Shown piece after piece: positions 43,260-52,493 of a DNA stretch of 64,000 bases. The first letter of the stretch is position 1. Every line of letters starts with the position of its first letter. Origin of the DNA: an uncultured Alphaproteobacteria bacterium. Lineage in GTDB: Bacteria; Pseudomonadota; Alphaproteobacteria; Caulobacterales; Caulobacteraceae. The notes beneath the pieces were generated by a model. The model ran no database searches. It was not told the DNA's origin and was given only the letters and a program-made list of their open reading frames with translations. The position numbers and the translations under genes are program-made. The stretch lies in the NCBI GenBank assembly GCA_903860975.1, contig CAIOSI010000021.1, positions 62,001 to 126,000 on the forward strand. Direction: 5' to 3'.

Positions 43260-44633
43260 ATGGTTCGTCATATCCTTGCCGGTGTCGTGGCGCTCATTTT
43301 GCCGACGCTCGCGGTGGCTGCGCCACTCACTGACCAGCAGCAGCACGACATTGACGCCAGCATCGTAGAGTGGCTGTCCCAGACCGGCGCACCTTCGGTG
43401 TCCATCGCGGTTGCCCGCGATGGCCAGGTCGTCTTTGCGAAAGCTTACGGCCAGGCGCGCCTTGCGCCGGATCGGCCGGCCACGACCGAGACCCGCTACG
43501 CTATCGACAGCGTCTCAAAGGAATTCACCGCCGCAGCGATGCTCAAGCTGCAGGAAGCGGGGAAGCTCAGCTTGGACGACAAGGTCGCGAAGTATTTCCC
43601 AGATCTCGCCAGCGCCGAGCAGGTCACGCTGCGCCAGATTCTCAGCCATACCGCCGGCTACCGCGACTACTGGCCGCAAGATTACGTGACCATCGAAATG
43701 GGTCATCCGACCACAACGCAGGCTGTGATCGAGGCGTGGGGCAAGCAGCCGCTGGACTTCGCGCCAGGGACCGATTGGCAGTATTCCAACACCGGCTTTG
43801 TCATCGCCGGTGCCATCGTGGAGAAGGTGGCCGGCCAGCCTCTGATGAAGTTTCTGAGCGCCAATGTCTTTGAACCTCTGCAGATGCAAAGCGTCACAGA
43901 CGCCGACCAGAAAGCACTCGGCCCCGCAGACGCCGGAGCCTACACCCGGGCGGCCTTAGGGCCGATCCGGCCCGCGCCCAAGGAAGGCTCTGGCTGGCTT
44001 TTCGCGGCTGGTGAGCTGGCGATGGCACCGCGAGAACTTGCCCGTTGGGACGTGAGCTTGATGGCCAAGAGCCTCCTGGCACCGGCGTCCTATGAAGCCT
44101 TCTACAAACCGATAAAGCTGAGCACAGGACGCGACAGTCGCTACAGCTTGGGGCTGCAGGTTGCGACCGACCATGGCCGCCAGGTGATCGGCCATGACGG
44201 CGCTGGCTCGGGTTTCCTGGCGGCCAATCGCATGTGGCCGGCCGAGAAAATCGCAGTGATTGCCTTGACCAACAATGACTGGGCGAGCCCGGATGCGATC
44301 GTAGCGCGCGTCGCATTCGTCGTGCTGGCGCCTCTTGAACCGGAGGCGCGCGCGCGCGGTGTCTTCAGTGATTTCCAGGCCGGTCGGGTGGATCGCGGCC
44401 TCTTCACCGAAAATGGCAACGCCTACCTTTCGGCGGCTCTGCTGGCGGATCAGAAGACAGGCCTCTCAGCCTTCGGCGCGCCTCGCCTGTTCGAGCTGGA
44501 GAGCGAGTCCATGCGCGGGGGAATGCGAACGCGCATCTGGAAGATCACCACCCAGAAGGGCGTCCTGAGCGCAGTCGAGCGCGGATATCCGCACGGCAAG
44601 CTCGAACAGTTTATGATCTCGAAGGTAGATTGA
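43260..44633 (+). CDS. Beta-lactamase-fold serine hydrolase (class C/penicillin-binding type), exported
   Basis: 457 residues with a signal peptide (ILAGVVALILPTLAVAA). The serine-hydrolase motifs are SVSK at residues 84-87 (nucleophile Ser84), YSN in WQYSNTGF, and the HDG triad in IGHDGAGSGF. These place it with class C beta-lactamase-related esterases and D-aminopeptidases; true beta-lactamase activity is not implied. After residue about 350 comes an extra C-terminal domain of 100 residues with no likeness I recognise (FSDFQAGRVDRGLFTENGN). It sits one base from the frame of the next gene, a repeat-containing exported protein, and the two are probably cotranscribed. Confidence 0.9.
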   Translation: MVRHILAGVVALILPTLAVAAPLTDQQQHDIDASIVEWLSQTGAPSVSIAVARDGQVVFAKAYGQARLAPDRPATTETRYAIDSVSKEFTAAAMLKLQEAGKLSLDDKVAKYFPDLASAEQVTLRQILSHTAGYRDYWPQDYVTIEMGHPTTTQAVIEAWGKQPLDFAPGTDWQYSNTGFVIAGAIVEKVAGQPLMKFLSANVFEPLQMQSVTDADQKALGPADAGAYTRAALGPIRPAPKEGSGWLFAAGELAMAPRELARWDVSLMAKSLLAPASYEAFYKPIKLSTGRDSRYSLGLQVATDHGRQVIGHDGAGSGFLAANRMWPAEKIAVIALTNNDWASPDAIVARVAFVVLAPLEPEARARGVFSDFQAGRVDRGLFTENGNAYLSAALLADQKTGLSAFGAPRLFELESESMRGGMRTRIWKITTQKGVLSAVERGYPHGKLEQFMISKVD

Positions 44634-44635
44634 CG

Positions 44636-45877
44636 ATGAAATGGGACGCGCGATCGTTTGGCGCTCTGATCGGGGCGGTGAGTTTGGCGCTCGGCTGGGG
44701 CGCAAGCGCCCAGGTCCTGCGTCAACCGCAAGAGGCCAACGGCTACACCCGCTATGAGCTGCTGGCGCCGGGTTCGGCGAAATTCCGCATCATCTACGAC
44801 ATCTCCGCAGTTCGATCTGGGGCGAGCGCCTTCTTCAACCCGATTCGCAAAGGCTCCGTTGCATCGGATGAAAAGGTCACCGACCTTGCGACCGGCCAGC
44901 CTCTGAAGTTCGCTCAGGTCTCGGGCGAGTCGGCAAGAACCACCGGCTTGCCGGAGGCCGACTCCGGCTCGGATTATATCCGCGTAGACCTTGCCCACGC
45001 CGTGCCCGCCGATGGCGGAGAAGCGAGGATCCTGATCGAGAAGACATACGAGGACGCCAAGAGTTATCGTATCGAGGGCAAGGACATCATTTTTGACCGC
45101 GGTCTTGGCATCAAGAAGAACGCCGTGGTCCTGCCTGCTGGCTATGTCCTGGTCGCCTGCAACTATCCATCCCAAGTGACCCAAGAAGCTGACGGTCGCA
45201 TTCGCGTGAGCTTCTTCAACGTGACGCCTGGCGAAGCGCCGCTGAAATTGCGTGCGACGCCTGGGGCGATCTCTTCGACGCCAACCAGCGTAAAGGGAAA
45301 ATTCGGCGAACGGGCGAAACAGACGCGCGACATCGTCTATTTCCTGCAGCCGCCGCAGACCCACGCCTTCGATCTCTATCACGACTATACCGAAGAACGG
45401 GCTGGGGTGAGCCGCTACATCAATGTCGTACGACCCGGCTCCGTCGCAACGAACCCAAGCGCACGCAATCTTGACACGGGAGAGCCCATTGCGGCGGTGC
45501 ATCTGAAGGGCGCAGAGATCACCAAGGCGGGCATCGATGATCCCGAGGTTGGCAAGGTAACGCCGCAGACCGAGATCGTGGTTTTCAACTTCAAACCGTT
45601 GAAGCCCAATCAATCCATCCGTCTAAGAATGAGCGAGACCTATACCGATCCCGGACGCTACAAATTGGTGGGCGACGAGCTGGTCTTCGATCGCACTCTT
45701 GGCCGCGCCAACAACGCCGTGGTCCTGCCAAAGGGTTGGATGCTGAGCAACTCCAGCGCTCCGGTGGTGGTCAGCCGTACAGAGGACGGTCGCATTCGGC
45801 TCGACTTCAACAATCCTCGCCCTGACGAGATTGAGGCGCTGTTCACCGCCAAGCTGATGAATCCGCCCAAAGATTGA
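44636..45877 (+). CDS. Exported protein of two tandem homologous domains, unknown function
   Basis: 413 residues from the ATG at 44636, two bases after the hydrolase stop; a TTG overlapping that stop is the alternative. A signal peptide (ALIGAVSLALGWGASAQ) precedes two repeats of about 185 residues. Each has the order R(P/K)GSVA, D-T/A-G-E/Q-P, ETY/KTY-x-D, a GKD/GDE-I/LVFDR strand, NNAVVLP and ADGRIR or EDGRIR. The repeats align from about residues 33-215 and 235-410. I recognise no family. The secreted beta-rich build and the neighbour suggest a periplasmic or surface role, possibly with the hydrolase. Confidence 0.75.
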   Translation: MKWDARSFGALIGAVSLALGWGASAQVLRQPQEANGYTRYELLAPGSAKFRIIYDISAVRSGASAFFNPIRKGSVASDEKVTDLATGQPLKFAQVSGESARTTGLPEADSGSDYIRVDLAHAVPADGGEARILIEKTYEDAKSYRIEGKDIIFDRGLGIKKNAVVLPAGYVLVACNYPSQVTQEADGRIRVSFFNVTPGEAPLKLRATPGAISSTPTSVKGKFGERAKQTRDIVYFLQPPQTHAFDLYHDYTEERAGVSRYINVVRPGSVATNPSARNLDTGEPIAAVHLKGAEITKAGIDDPEVGKVTPQTEIVVFNFKPLKPNQSIRLRMSETYTDPGRYKLVGDELVFDRTLGRANNAVVLPKGWMLSNSSAPVVVSRTEDGRIRLDFNNPRPDEIEALFTAKLMNPPKD

Positions 45878-45905
45878 GATCCAAGTCCAAGCCGAGACCT
45901 ATCGC

Positions 45906-45937
45906 CACAAAAAATTGTGTCGGGTCCGGAACGGACC
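45906..45937. promoter_or_regulatory. Two adjacent perfect inverted repeats upstream of the PEP-CTERM gene
   Basis: CACAA-AAAA-TTGTG (45906-45919) is followed four bases later by GGTCCG-GAA-CGGACC (45923-45937). The first could bind a regulator or mark an AT-rich promoter element. The second is a tight hairpin that might terminate the upstream transcript, though no T-run follows. Both are exact and lie about 90 bases before the next gene. Confidence 0.5.
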
Positions 45938-46025
45938 GTCTGATCCCTGCGTTTGTGCGCCTGGTGAGGTCCGGACTTTGTGGAGCTCAGGACTGAGCGC
46001 CAAAGCGTTCGAACAGGGTTTGGCC

Positions 46026-46679
46026 ATGAACATTCGACTGGCGCTGATGGTTTCGGCAATCGCGCTTTCCACCCTGGCCGCAGCCAGCAGCCACGCTGCG
46101 ATCCTGCTCCGTGACACTTCGGCGTCATCCGCACGCACCGATAACACGGCATTCGACGAAACGTTTATGAGTCTTGGCTCGGGGCCCGCAAATCTGTCGT
46201 TCCTGATCAATGGCTTCGGAAGCCTCGACGGCCAGAATTTCTACGAAGATGACTTCACCTTGGCGCTAAATGGCGTCGCGATCTTATCGGGGACGTTCAA
46301 TCTGGGCGGTGGCGGAAGCGACCTGGTGTTTTTTGCGCCCATCGGCGCAACGGTTTCCAACGTTTCAGGACATGGCGTGGCGGTCACCTGGACGGGCGGC
46401 CAGGTCAATGTCGCGACGCCGCTGACATTGGGGGTGGGCGCCAATATCCTGACCTTCGGCTACACTTCCCTGACCTCCGGCCACGCCGGCGCCCAGTCCC
46501 TGAGCGACGAGGGCTGGGATGCGAGCGACATCACCGTGACCCAGGCCAATCCGCTAAGCCTTGCCGCGATTGTTGTGCCAGAGCCCAGCGGTTGGGCGCT
46601 CATGCTGTTGGGTTTCGCCGGCGCGGGTGCAATGCTTCGCAGCCGTCGCCGCGCGAAGTTGGCTTCCGCGCGCCTCTGA
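46026..46679 (+). CDS. PEP-CTERM sorting domain protein (PEPxxWA type)
   Basis: 217 residues. A signal peptide (RLALMVSAIALSTLAAASSHAA) leads into a beta-rich, Gly/Ser/Thr-rich body. The C-terminus is the classic three-part tail: VPEPSGWALMLLGF (PEP motif and membrane helix) and RSRRR (basic end). Such tails are recognised by exosortase, which removes or re-attaches the protein at the cell surface, usually along with exopolysaccharide. No exosortase gene is in the window. The mature sequence resembles no enzyme I know. It probably is a matrix or surface protein. Confidence 0.88.
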   Translation: MNIRLALMVSAIALSTLAAASSHAAILLRDTSASSARTDNTAFDETFMSLGSGPANLSFLINGFGSLDGQNFYEDDFTLALNGVAILSGTFNLGGGGSDLVFFAPIGATVSNVSGHGVAVTWTGGQVNVATPLTLGVGANILTFGYTSLTSGHAGAQSLSDEGWDASDITVTQANPLSLAAIVVPEPSGWALMLLGFAGAGAMLRSRRRAKLASARL

Positions 46680-46831
46680 GCGCCTTCGGCGGGCCGCCCT
46701 TGGTGATCCCACGGGCCAGGTCGGGGGGCACCGCAGCTGAGGCTGCAAGGGTGTTGGGGGAGATCCTGGCGACAGGCAGACCCGCTGTCAGCACCACGAT
46801 CGTCAACGATCCGTCCGGCCCGGCCCAGCGC

Positions 46832-47776
46832 CTAGGCTGCTTTTGCCGTGGCAAGCTTCAGCATGCTCAGATAGCCCGGCGAGGTCAGCATGTCCGAAAG
46901 GGCACCCTTAGCCTTCAGCAGGCGATGGGCGCGGGGCAGGTTGTAGCAGGGCACATGCATGAACATGTGATGTTCGCAGTGGTAGTTGACGTAGTAGGGC
47001 GCAATCACCGCGCGCTCGAACCAATTGGCATGGGTTGTCCGCGCGTGGTGCAGCGGGTCGGGCTCGTTTTTTGCCACGCAGGCGTGCTCGGCGATATTGC
47101 GTAGCCGGCTTATCATCGGCAGCCAGGTCGCCTGCGGAACCAGCCACAACACCGGCCAAATCCAACCCGCGCCGAACGGGGCTGTTGCGGCGATCGTAAC
47201 GACCATGCCGATCAGGAAGCGGCGGCGCGCATAGACAGCGGCTTTCAAAATCGGCCACAGCGGCTCGTCCGGCTTGCGGTTCGCAATCCGCTTGAACAGG
47301 CCCGACCAGCGTTGCTTCCAATAGGTCTGGCCGGTCAGGTCACGCAGGATCTTTCGGCGTAACGAAATCCAGGTGATCGGGAAGGGTGCCGACAGGGAGA
47401 GGTCCGGGTCCTCAACCTGCTGAGCGTATTTGTGGTGCTGCAAATGATAGTTCCGGTAATCGATCAGGCCGCCAGTCGTCAGATGGTTGCCCACCCAGTC
47501 ATTGACCTTGAGATTCGGATGCAGGGCCGCATGGGCCGCATCATGCATCAAGATCGCAACGCCGAGTTGGCGGCCGCCAATGATCATGATGGCCAACGGG
47601 ACCGTAAATAGCTTCAACCACCAGGGTGAAATCACCGCCACGGCTATGGCCAGGGCGATTACGCACCAGGCGTGTGCCAAGAGCGCCAAGCCTTTCCAAC
47701 GTGAGCGGCGCGACAGCGGTGCCCATTCCTGGGGGGCAAAATAGGCTTTCGGATCGATACGCGCAGCAACGGCCAT
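46832..47776 (-). CDS. Membrane fatty acid desaturase
   Basis: 314 residues. Four membrane helices and the three histidine boxes of di-iron desaturases are present: HDAAH at residues 78-82, HLQHH at 111-115, and HCEHH near residue 270. Spacing fits the acyl-lipid/beta-carotene hydroxylase-like group. It would introduce a double bond or hydroxyl into a lipid chain at the inner membrane, using electrons from a ferredoxin-type donor. No redox partner is next to it. ubiA lies upstream on the same strand. Confidence 0.92.
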   Translation of the reverse strand: MAVAARIDPKAYFAPQEWAPLSRRSRWKGLALLAHAWCVIALAIAVAVISPWWLKLFTVPLAIMIIGGRQLGVAILMHDAAHAALHPNLKVNDWVGNHLTTGGLIDYRNYHLQHHKYAQQVEDPDLSLSAPFPITWISLRRKILRDLTGQTYWKQRWSGLFKRIANRKPDEPLWPILKAAVYARRRFLIGMVVTIAATAPFGAGWIWPVLWLVPQATWLPMISRLRNIAEHACVAKNEPDPLHHARTTHANWFERAVIAPYYVNYHCEHHMFMHVPCYNLPRAHRLLKAKGALSDMLTSPGYLSMLKLATAKAA

Positions 47777-47844
47777 GCGCCTACTCTAGCCCCGAAAAGT
47801 CACAGAAAACAGGATAACGATTCGGAAGCCTTGCCGCAGCGAGC

Positions 47845-48867
47845 TCAGATGAAGCCGCCTAATCGGGTGCCGGCTACGATCGCAAGGACAAGGATCAGGC
47901 CAGCCCAACTGTTCGACTTGAAAATCGAAAGCGCGCGCGCTGGATCGTCCAATCGGACCTGGCGCGCTTGGAAGCACAACTGCAAGCCATAGGCGATCAG
48001 CGTCAGATAATAGAGTGAGCCGAGATCGGCTGAGGCACCCATGCCGATCAAAATGGCGAGGCTCGTCAAATAAAAACCCAAGATCGCCAGCGGTGCCTGC
48101 GCGCCTAGCCTACGGGCTGAAGATTTCACGCCAGCCAGCGCGTCGTCCTCCAGATCTTGGATCGCGTAGATCGTGTCGTAGCCCAGAGTCCAGAACACGC
48201 CAGCAACATAGAGAAGGACCGCCGGCCATGTGAGCGCGCTGTCGGCCATAGCGCGCAACAGAAAGCGGTTGTTCCCGGTTTCCAAGACGTAGGGGGAAAT
48301 GCCGCGCCAGAACTGCGGGCCCGCCCCGGTCGCTGCGGCGAAGCCCAAAAGGGCGCCCCAGTTAAACGTCAGGCCCAGCCAAGCCTGAGGCCACCATGTG
48401 ATTTTCTTCATGAATGGATAGGCCGCGACCAGCGCCAAGGACGCGGTACCCAGCAAAACGGCCGTCGGTGGCAGCTGGATCAGGATCGTAAAAGCGATGA
48501 GACAACATGCGATCACGAAGGCCCAGGCCTGCTGGACGCTGATCTGCCCGGCCGGGATCGGCCGCATCGCAGTTCGCGATACCTTGGCGTCAATGTCGCG
48601 ATCGACGATGTCGTTATAGGCGCAGCCCGCTGCGCGCATCAGGGCGGCGCCCACGAACACCTGGACCATCAGACCCAAATTCGGACCTCTGTGCTCCATC
48701 GCGTCGGCGAGCGCTATTCCCTGCCAGCCGGGCAACATCAAAAGCCAGATCCCCGCTGGCCGATCGAACCGCCCGATCTTCAGCCAAGGCCGCAATCCCA
48801 TTGGCGCGAACCGGTCTACCCAATTTCTGGGTAGGGCGTCGGGCAGGGGTGTGGTGACGGGAAACAT
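47845..48867 (-). CDS. ubiA: 4-hydroxybenzoate polyprenyltransferase
   Basis: 340 residues with about nine membrane helices. The prenyl-diphosphate site is YNDIVDRDIDAKVSRT, the UbiA form of the Asp-rich motif, and the second Asp-rich motif is IQDLEDDALAGVKSSA. LRPWLKIGRFDRPAGIWLLM is the usual N-terminal stretch. It joins the isoprenoid tail to 4-hydroxybenzoate in ubiquinone synthesis. It is divergent from the ABC exporter at 49267; the head-to-head region of 399 bases is described separately. Confidence 0.95.
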   Translation of the reverse strand: MFPVTTPLPDALPRNWVDRFAPMGLRPWLKIGRFDRPAGIWLLMLPGWQGIALADAMEHRGPNLGLMVQVFVGAALMRAAGCAYNDIVDRDIDAKVSRTAMRPIPAGQISVQQAWAFVIACCLIAFTILIQLPPTAVLLGTASLALVAAYPFMKKITWWPQAWLGLTFNWGALLGFAAATGAGPQFWRGISPYVLETGNNRFLLRAMADSALTWPAVLLYVAGVFWTLGYDTIYAIQDLEDDALAGVKSSARRLGAQAPLAILGFYLTSLAILIGMGASADLGSLYYLTLIAYGLQLCFQARQVRLDDPARALSIFKSNSWAGLILVLAIVAGTRLGGFI

Positions 48868-49266
48868 CCTGGTCCCTTTATGGGCAGCCTCGACCCGGCG
48901 CCAGCACCATCAGGCCGTGGGGTTCTGCTCAGCGTTCATCCGACGCATAACGCCGCTTGGTTTGCTTATGACAATCACCTTGCATCTAATCCGCAGGCGG
49001 CGGGCCCAGCCGGCGTCATCGGCATCTTTCCAAACCGTCAGGCGCGGGCACGCAGTGCAGTCGCCGTCGTAAAAGCTGGAACGCCGGAGCGGCGCGTCCA
49101 AATCAACCCGGAGACTTCGGTTGAGGGCCGAATTGAGCCAGTTGATCGCGCTTTTCTGCGCGTCCTTGCGCCTTTCGCAAGCCTCAGCCACATCCATCTG
49201 CGCGGCTTGCCCCCTCGTCCCTCAAGGACGCTCGCGGCACGCCGTCGCCGAGGTTCGAATTTTCCG
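48868..49266. other. Intergenic region between ubiA and the ABC exporter gene
   Basis: 399 bases. Both strands have long open frames here. The plus-strand frame is merely an in-frame extension of the ABC exporter and has no family likeness. The minus-strand frame at 48910-49197 has a CTACPRL motif but nothing else recognisable. I see no RNA gene. Promoters for both flanking genes should be here, but none stands out. Confidence 0.45.
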
Positions 49267-51054
49267 ATGACCGACCAGTACGAAGATACCGACGATCAAC
49301 GCCAACGCGTGCTGAAGAACAGCCAGGTGCTGGGCTTCATCGCGCGCTTTTGGCTGCGCCGCCCGTGGCTGCTCACGGGGACCATCGTCTTCGTGGTCTT
49401 GGCGATCGCCTTCGACCTGGCGACACCCTGGGCCGCGGGCAAATTGGTAGATGCCGTAACCGGCGGGCCCGCTCGGCAGTCGGCGGCATGGCGGGCCTGG
49501 GCGATGTTCGTAGGCGTCTATTTCGCCTTTTCCATGATCCGCAATCTGTCGATGCGGTTCTGGATTCCGCTGGCGAGCGCGAACATGAAGGAGATGACCG
49601 ACGAGGCCTTCAGGAAGGTCCAGTCCTTCAGCGCCGACTGGCACGCCGATGCGTTTTCCGGAGCAACCGTGCGCAGGCTTAGTCGCGCCATGTGGGGTTA
49701 TGACAGCGTCTCTGACGCGGCTCTGGTCTTTCTGGGGCCCGCGATCCTGGTGCTGATCGGCCTTTGTGCGATGATGGCCTTGCGCTGGCCAATTGTGGGC
49801 CTATTCGCCTCAGTCATGGTGGCGTTGTTCATCGCTTCGAACATCGTGCTAACGAACTTTTACGCTCGCCCGCTCAACCTGCGTTCCGTGGCGCTCGATA
49901 GCCGCATCGGCGGGGCGTTGTCGGATTCCATTGCCTCCAACCCCACGGTCAAAAGCTTCGGGGCCGAGGCTCGCGAAGAGGCTCGGATCTCCGAAGTCAC
50001 CGACATGTGGCGGCGTGCAGCCAACAAGACCTGGGGCCGGTTTACGGACATCTGGCTGCTGCACAACCTGATCCTGGTGATCATGCAGGCGGGCCTGACG
50101 GGCCTGTTGGTCCGGTTGTGGGCGAAGGGCCAAGCGACGCCTGGCGACGTGGCCTTCGTCATCACGTCCTTCATGTTGATGACCGGATATCTGCGAAACA
50201 TCGGCGACAACATTCGCATGACCCAGAAGGGCATGGACGACGCCGAGGATGTGGCCCGGTATGCCACGATGGTGCCTCAGGTGATCGATCGGGCAGACGC
50301 CAAGTCCTTCCGCGCCGACCTGGGCGAAATCGTTTTCGACAGGGTGGTGTTTCGTTACAAATCCGCCAGCACGCCGCTCTACGACCATTTCACTTTGCGT
50401 ATCGCCCCAGGCGAGCGGGTCGCGCTGGTTGGACCGACGGGCGCCGGAAAGTCGACCTTTGTGAAGCTGATCCAGCGCCTTTATGATCTCGGGTCCGGCC
50501 AGATCCTGGTGGACGGCCAGGATATCGCCGCCGTGAGCCAGGCGAGCCTTCGGCGCGCCATCGCGGTTGTTCCTCAGGACCCGGCATTGTTTCATCGAAC
50601 CCTGTCGGAGAACATTGCATACGCCCGACCTGATGCGACGCAAGACGACGTGGAGCTGGCCGCGAAACGGGCGCGCGCTCACGACTTCATCTCCAAGCTG
50701 CCGCAGGGCTATCGCACATTGGTAGGCGAGCGTGGGGTGAAGCTATCGGGCGGTGAGCGTCAGCGCGTGGCGATCGCGCGCGCCTTTCTGGCCGAAGCGC
50801 CGATCCTGGTGCTCGACGAGGCGACCTCATCACTGGACGTTGAGACCGAGCGCCAGGTGCAGGCGGCTATAGAGGAGCTGATGGTCGGGCGCACCACCAT
50901 CGTCATCGCCCATCGCCTGTCGACGATACGCAGCGCTGATCGCATATTGGTTTTCGAAGACGGCCGTATCGTGGAGGAGGGCCAGCACGCCGACCTGGTG
51001 AAGAAAGGTGGTGCCTATGCGCGGCTGCACGCCGTGACGGAAGGGTGGATCTGA
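49267..51054 (+). CDS. Type-I ABC exporter (fused permease and ATPase)
   Basis: 595 residues from the ATG at 49267, where ordinary exporter sequence begins. The frame is open further upstream, but that part is unlike the family. Residues 30-330 are the six-helix membrane domain. The ATPase has GPTGAGKST (Walker A), [10 protein letters not shown] (Q-loop), LSGGERQR (signature), [12 protein letters not shown] (Walker B) and IAHRLSTIR (H-loop). It is the second exporter in the window. Substrate is unknown; the neighbours, ubiA and a DNA-repair-like gene, give no hint. It ends 31 bases before the convergent YcaQ-like gene. Confidence 0.9.
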   Translation: MTDQYEDTDDQRQRVLKNSQVLGFIARFWLRRPWLLTGTIVFVVLAIAFDLATPWAAGKLVDAVTGGPARQSAAWRAWAMFVGVYFAFSMIRNLSMRFWIPLASANMKEMTDEAFRKVQSFSADWHADAFSGATVRRLSRAMWGYDSVSDAALVFLGPAILVLIGLCAMMALRWPIVGLFASVMVALFIASNIVLTNFYARPLNLRSVALDSRIGGALSDSIASNPTVKSFGAEAREEARISEVTDMWRRAANKTWGRFTDIWLLHNLILVIMQAGLTGLLVRLWAKGQATPGDVAFVITSFMLMTGYLRNIGDNIRMTQKGMDDAEDVARYATMVPQVIDRADAKSFRADLGEIVFDRVVFRYKSASTPLYDHFTLRIAPGERVALVGPTGAGKSTFVKLIQRLYDLGSGQILVDGQDIAAVSQASLRRAIAVVPQDPALFHRTLSENIAYARPDATQDDVELAAKRARAHDFISKLPQGYRTLVGERGVKLSGGERQRVAIARAFLAEAPILVLDEATSSLDVETERQVQAAIEELMVGRTTIVIAHRLSTIRSADRILVFEDGRIVEEGQHADLVKKGGAYARLHAVTEGWI

Positions 51055-51085
51055 GGGGCCGCCGCTGGCTCGGCGGCATTGGGCC

Positions 51086-52309
51086 TTAGGCCTGCGCTAA
51101 GATGACCTTTGACAGGGCCTGCGCCAAATCGCCCTTTTCCTCGATGCGCACATGCTCCAGCCCAAGCCACCGCGCCATCAACTTCAGCTCCGCCGCCAGG
51201 CGCACAGGTGTGGCGAGCGTGGCCCGCGGTCCGGCATGACTGGCCTGAACGACCAGGACAGCGGCCTTGCGATCGGATTTTAGGTCCACAAGAGCAGTAA
51301 GGGCATCGCCTTCAAGGAACGGCAGGACGTAGTAGCCATGGTTGCGCTTGTGGGCGGGCGTGTAGATCTCGATCCGATAGCGGACACCGAACATTCGCTC
51401 TGTCCGATCGCGGAACCAGATGAGGTTGTCGAAGGGTGAGAGCAGAGCGGCCGCATCGAGGCGGCGCGGCCGATGGGCGGCAGGGTCCAGATAGGCCGGC
51501 TCGGGCCAGCCTTTGACCGTCACCGGGATCAGCGAGCCATCCTCAACCAATTCAGCAAGCCTCGCCTTTGCGCCCTCAACCGGCATCCGGAAATAGTCGC
51601 GCAAGTCCCTGGCGGTGGCCACGCCCATGGCGCGTGCAGCCATAAGGTACAGCGCTCTGTGCGCGTCCTGGCGTGACGGCGTAGGCGCCTCCAGAATCGC
51701 CGGCGGCAGTACCTTTTCCGGGAGGCCGTAGACCCGCTCGAAGGTCGCCTTCCGCGTGACGGTGGTGAGTTCCCCCGTCCAGAACAGACCCTCGACGGCG
51801 CGTTTGGCCTCGCTCCAGCCCCACCAGCCGCCTTCGCCCTTCTGGCCCATGCCGAGCTCGGAGGCCGACAACGGCCCGCGCATGGCGAGGGTCGCCAGCA
51901 CCTTTTCAATGAACTCGGCACGTTCGCGACGGAAACGTGCGACGCCCTTCCAGACGCCGACACCGTCGTGGGCGTCCTGCATACGCCATCGAAACAACGG
52001 CTGGCTTGCCAGCGGCAAAAGCGAGGCCTCATGGGCCCAGTATTCGAAAACGGGCCGGCGCTTGCTCCATGCAATCTCTTCCAGCATTTCACGAGGATAG
52101 GCGCCTAGGCGGGAAAAGGCGGGCATGTAGTGAGCGCGACAGACCACGTTGACGCTGTCGATCTGAACCACGCCCAGCCGGTCGATCAGCTTGACCAGCT
52201 GGCGCTTGTTGATTGGCGTCTGGGGTCGCGGTGTCGCAAACCCCTGGGCAGCCAGAGCGATGCGACGGGCTTCGCCTGCGGTCAAATTGTCCTTCAGCAT
52301 CGCGGGCAC
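51086..52309 (-). CDS. YcaQ/AlkX-like winged-helix DNA glycosylase
   Basis: 407 residues of the HTH_42 family. The N-terminal part has LGVVQIDSVNVVCRAHYMPAFSRLG; Q49-I50-D51 is the Q-x-D motif that in E. coli YcaQ (AlkX) carries the catalytic residues. Later winged-helix parts include FEYWAHEASLLPL, FRWRM, VYGLPEKVLPP, and the C-terminal SPFDNLIWFRDRTERMF segment, also typical. These enzymes unhook interstrand DNA cross-links and remove bulky alkylated bases. A CtrA-type box lies about 100 bases upstream, so cell-cycle control is possible. It is divergent from nothing close; PPK2 lies upstream on the same strand. Confidence 0.9.
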   Translation of the reverse strand: MPAMLKDNLTAGEARRIALAAQGFATPRPQTPINKRQLVKLIDRLGVVQIDSVNVVCRAHYMPAFSRLGAYPREMLEEIAWSKRRPVFEYWAHEASLLPLASQPLFRWRMQDAHDGVGVWKGVARFRRERAEFIEKVLATLAMRGPLSASELGMGQKGEGGWWGWSEAKRAVEGLFWTGELTTVTRKATFERVYGLPEKVLPPAILEAPTPSRQDAHRALYLMAARAMGVATARDLRDYFRMPVEGAKARLAELVEDGSLIPVTVKGWPEPAYLDPAAHRPRRLDAAALLSPFDNLIWFRDRTERMFGVRYRIEIYTPAHKRNHGYYVLPFLEGDALTALVDLKSDRKAAVLVVQASHAGPRATLATPVRLAAELKLMARWLGLEHVRIEEKGDLAQALSKVILAQA

Positions 52310-52411
52310 AATCTGTCCGTTTGAGTCACCAACCAGCGCCTAGGGTCGGAACAAAAATTTGAACGAAGATGGGATTCAAATGGTTAACAGCAGGGCACCG
52401 TCGCCTTGCCA

Positions 52412-52426
52412 TTAAGAACATATTAA
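52412..52426. promoter_or_regulatory. CtrA-type binding motif TTAA-N7-TTAA
   Basis: TTAAGAACATATTAA fits the established Caulobacter CtrA consensus TTAA-N7-TTAA exactly. It lies in an AT-rich pocket of otherwise GC-rich DNA, between the end of ppk2 and the start of the YcaQ-like gene and about 105 bases before the latter. A further TTTAAC follows at 52430-52435. Confidence 0.6.
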
Positions 52427-52493
52427 GAATTTAACCTCACCGAACATTGTTATCAAAATGGCGCCTTAAATGGGTGTTTCGCGACGTCGCAGC

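Noticed and set aside
48910..49197. Minus-strand frame with a CTACPRL motif, possibly a uracil-DNA glycosylase remnant
   Set aside because: Only one short motif fits; the rest has no likeness, so the match may be chance.
49250..49265. GGTTCGAATTTTCC as a tRNA T-arm
   Set aside because: No acceptor stem, anticodon arm or D-arm can be formed around it.
48880..49266. N-terminal extension of the ABC exporter by about 129 residues
   Set aside because: The added residues have no likeness to exporters and the usual start is at 49267.
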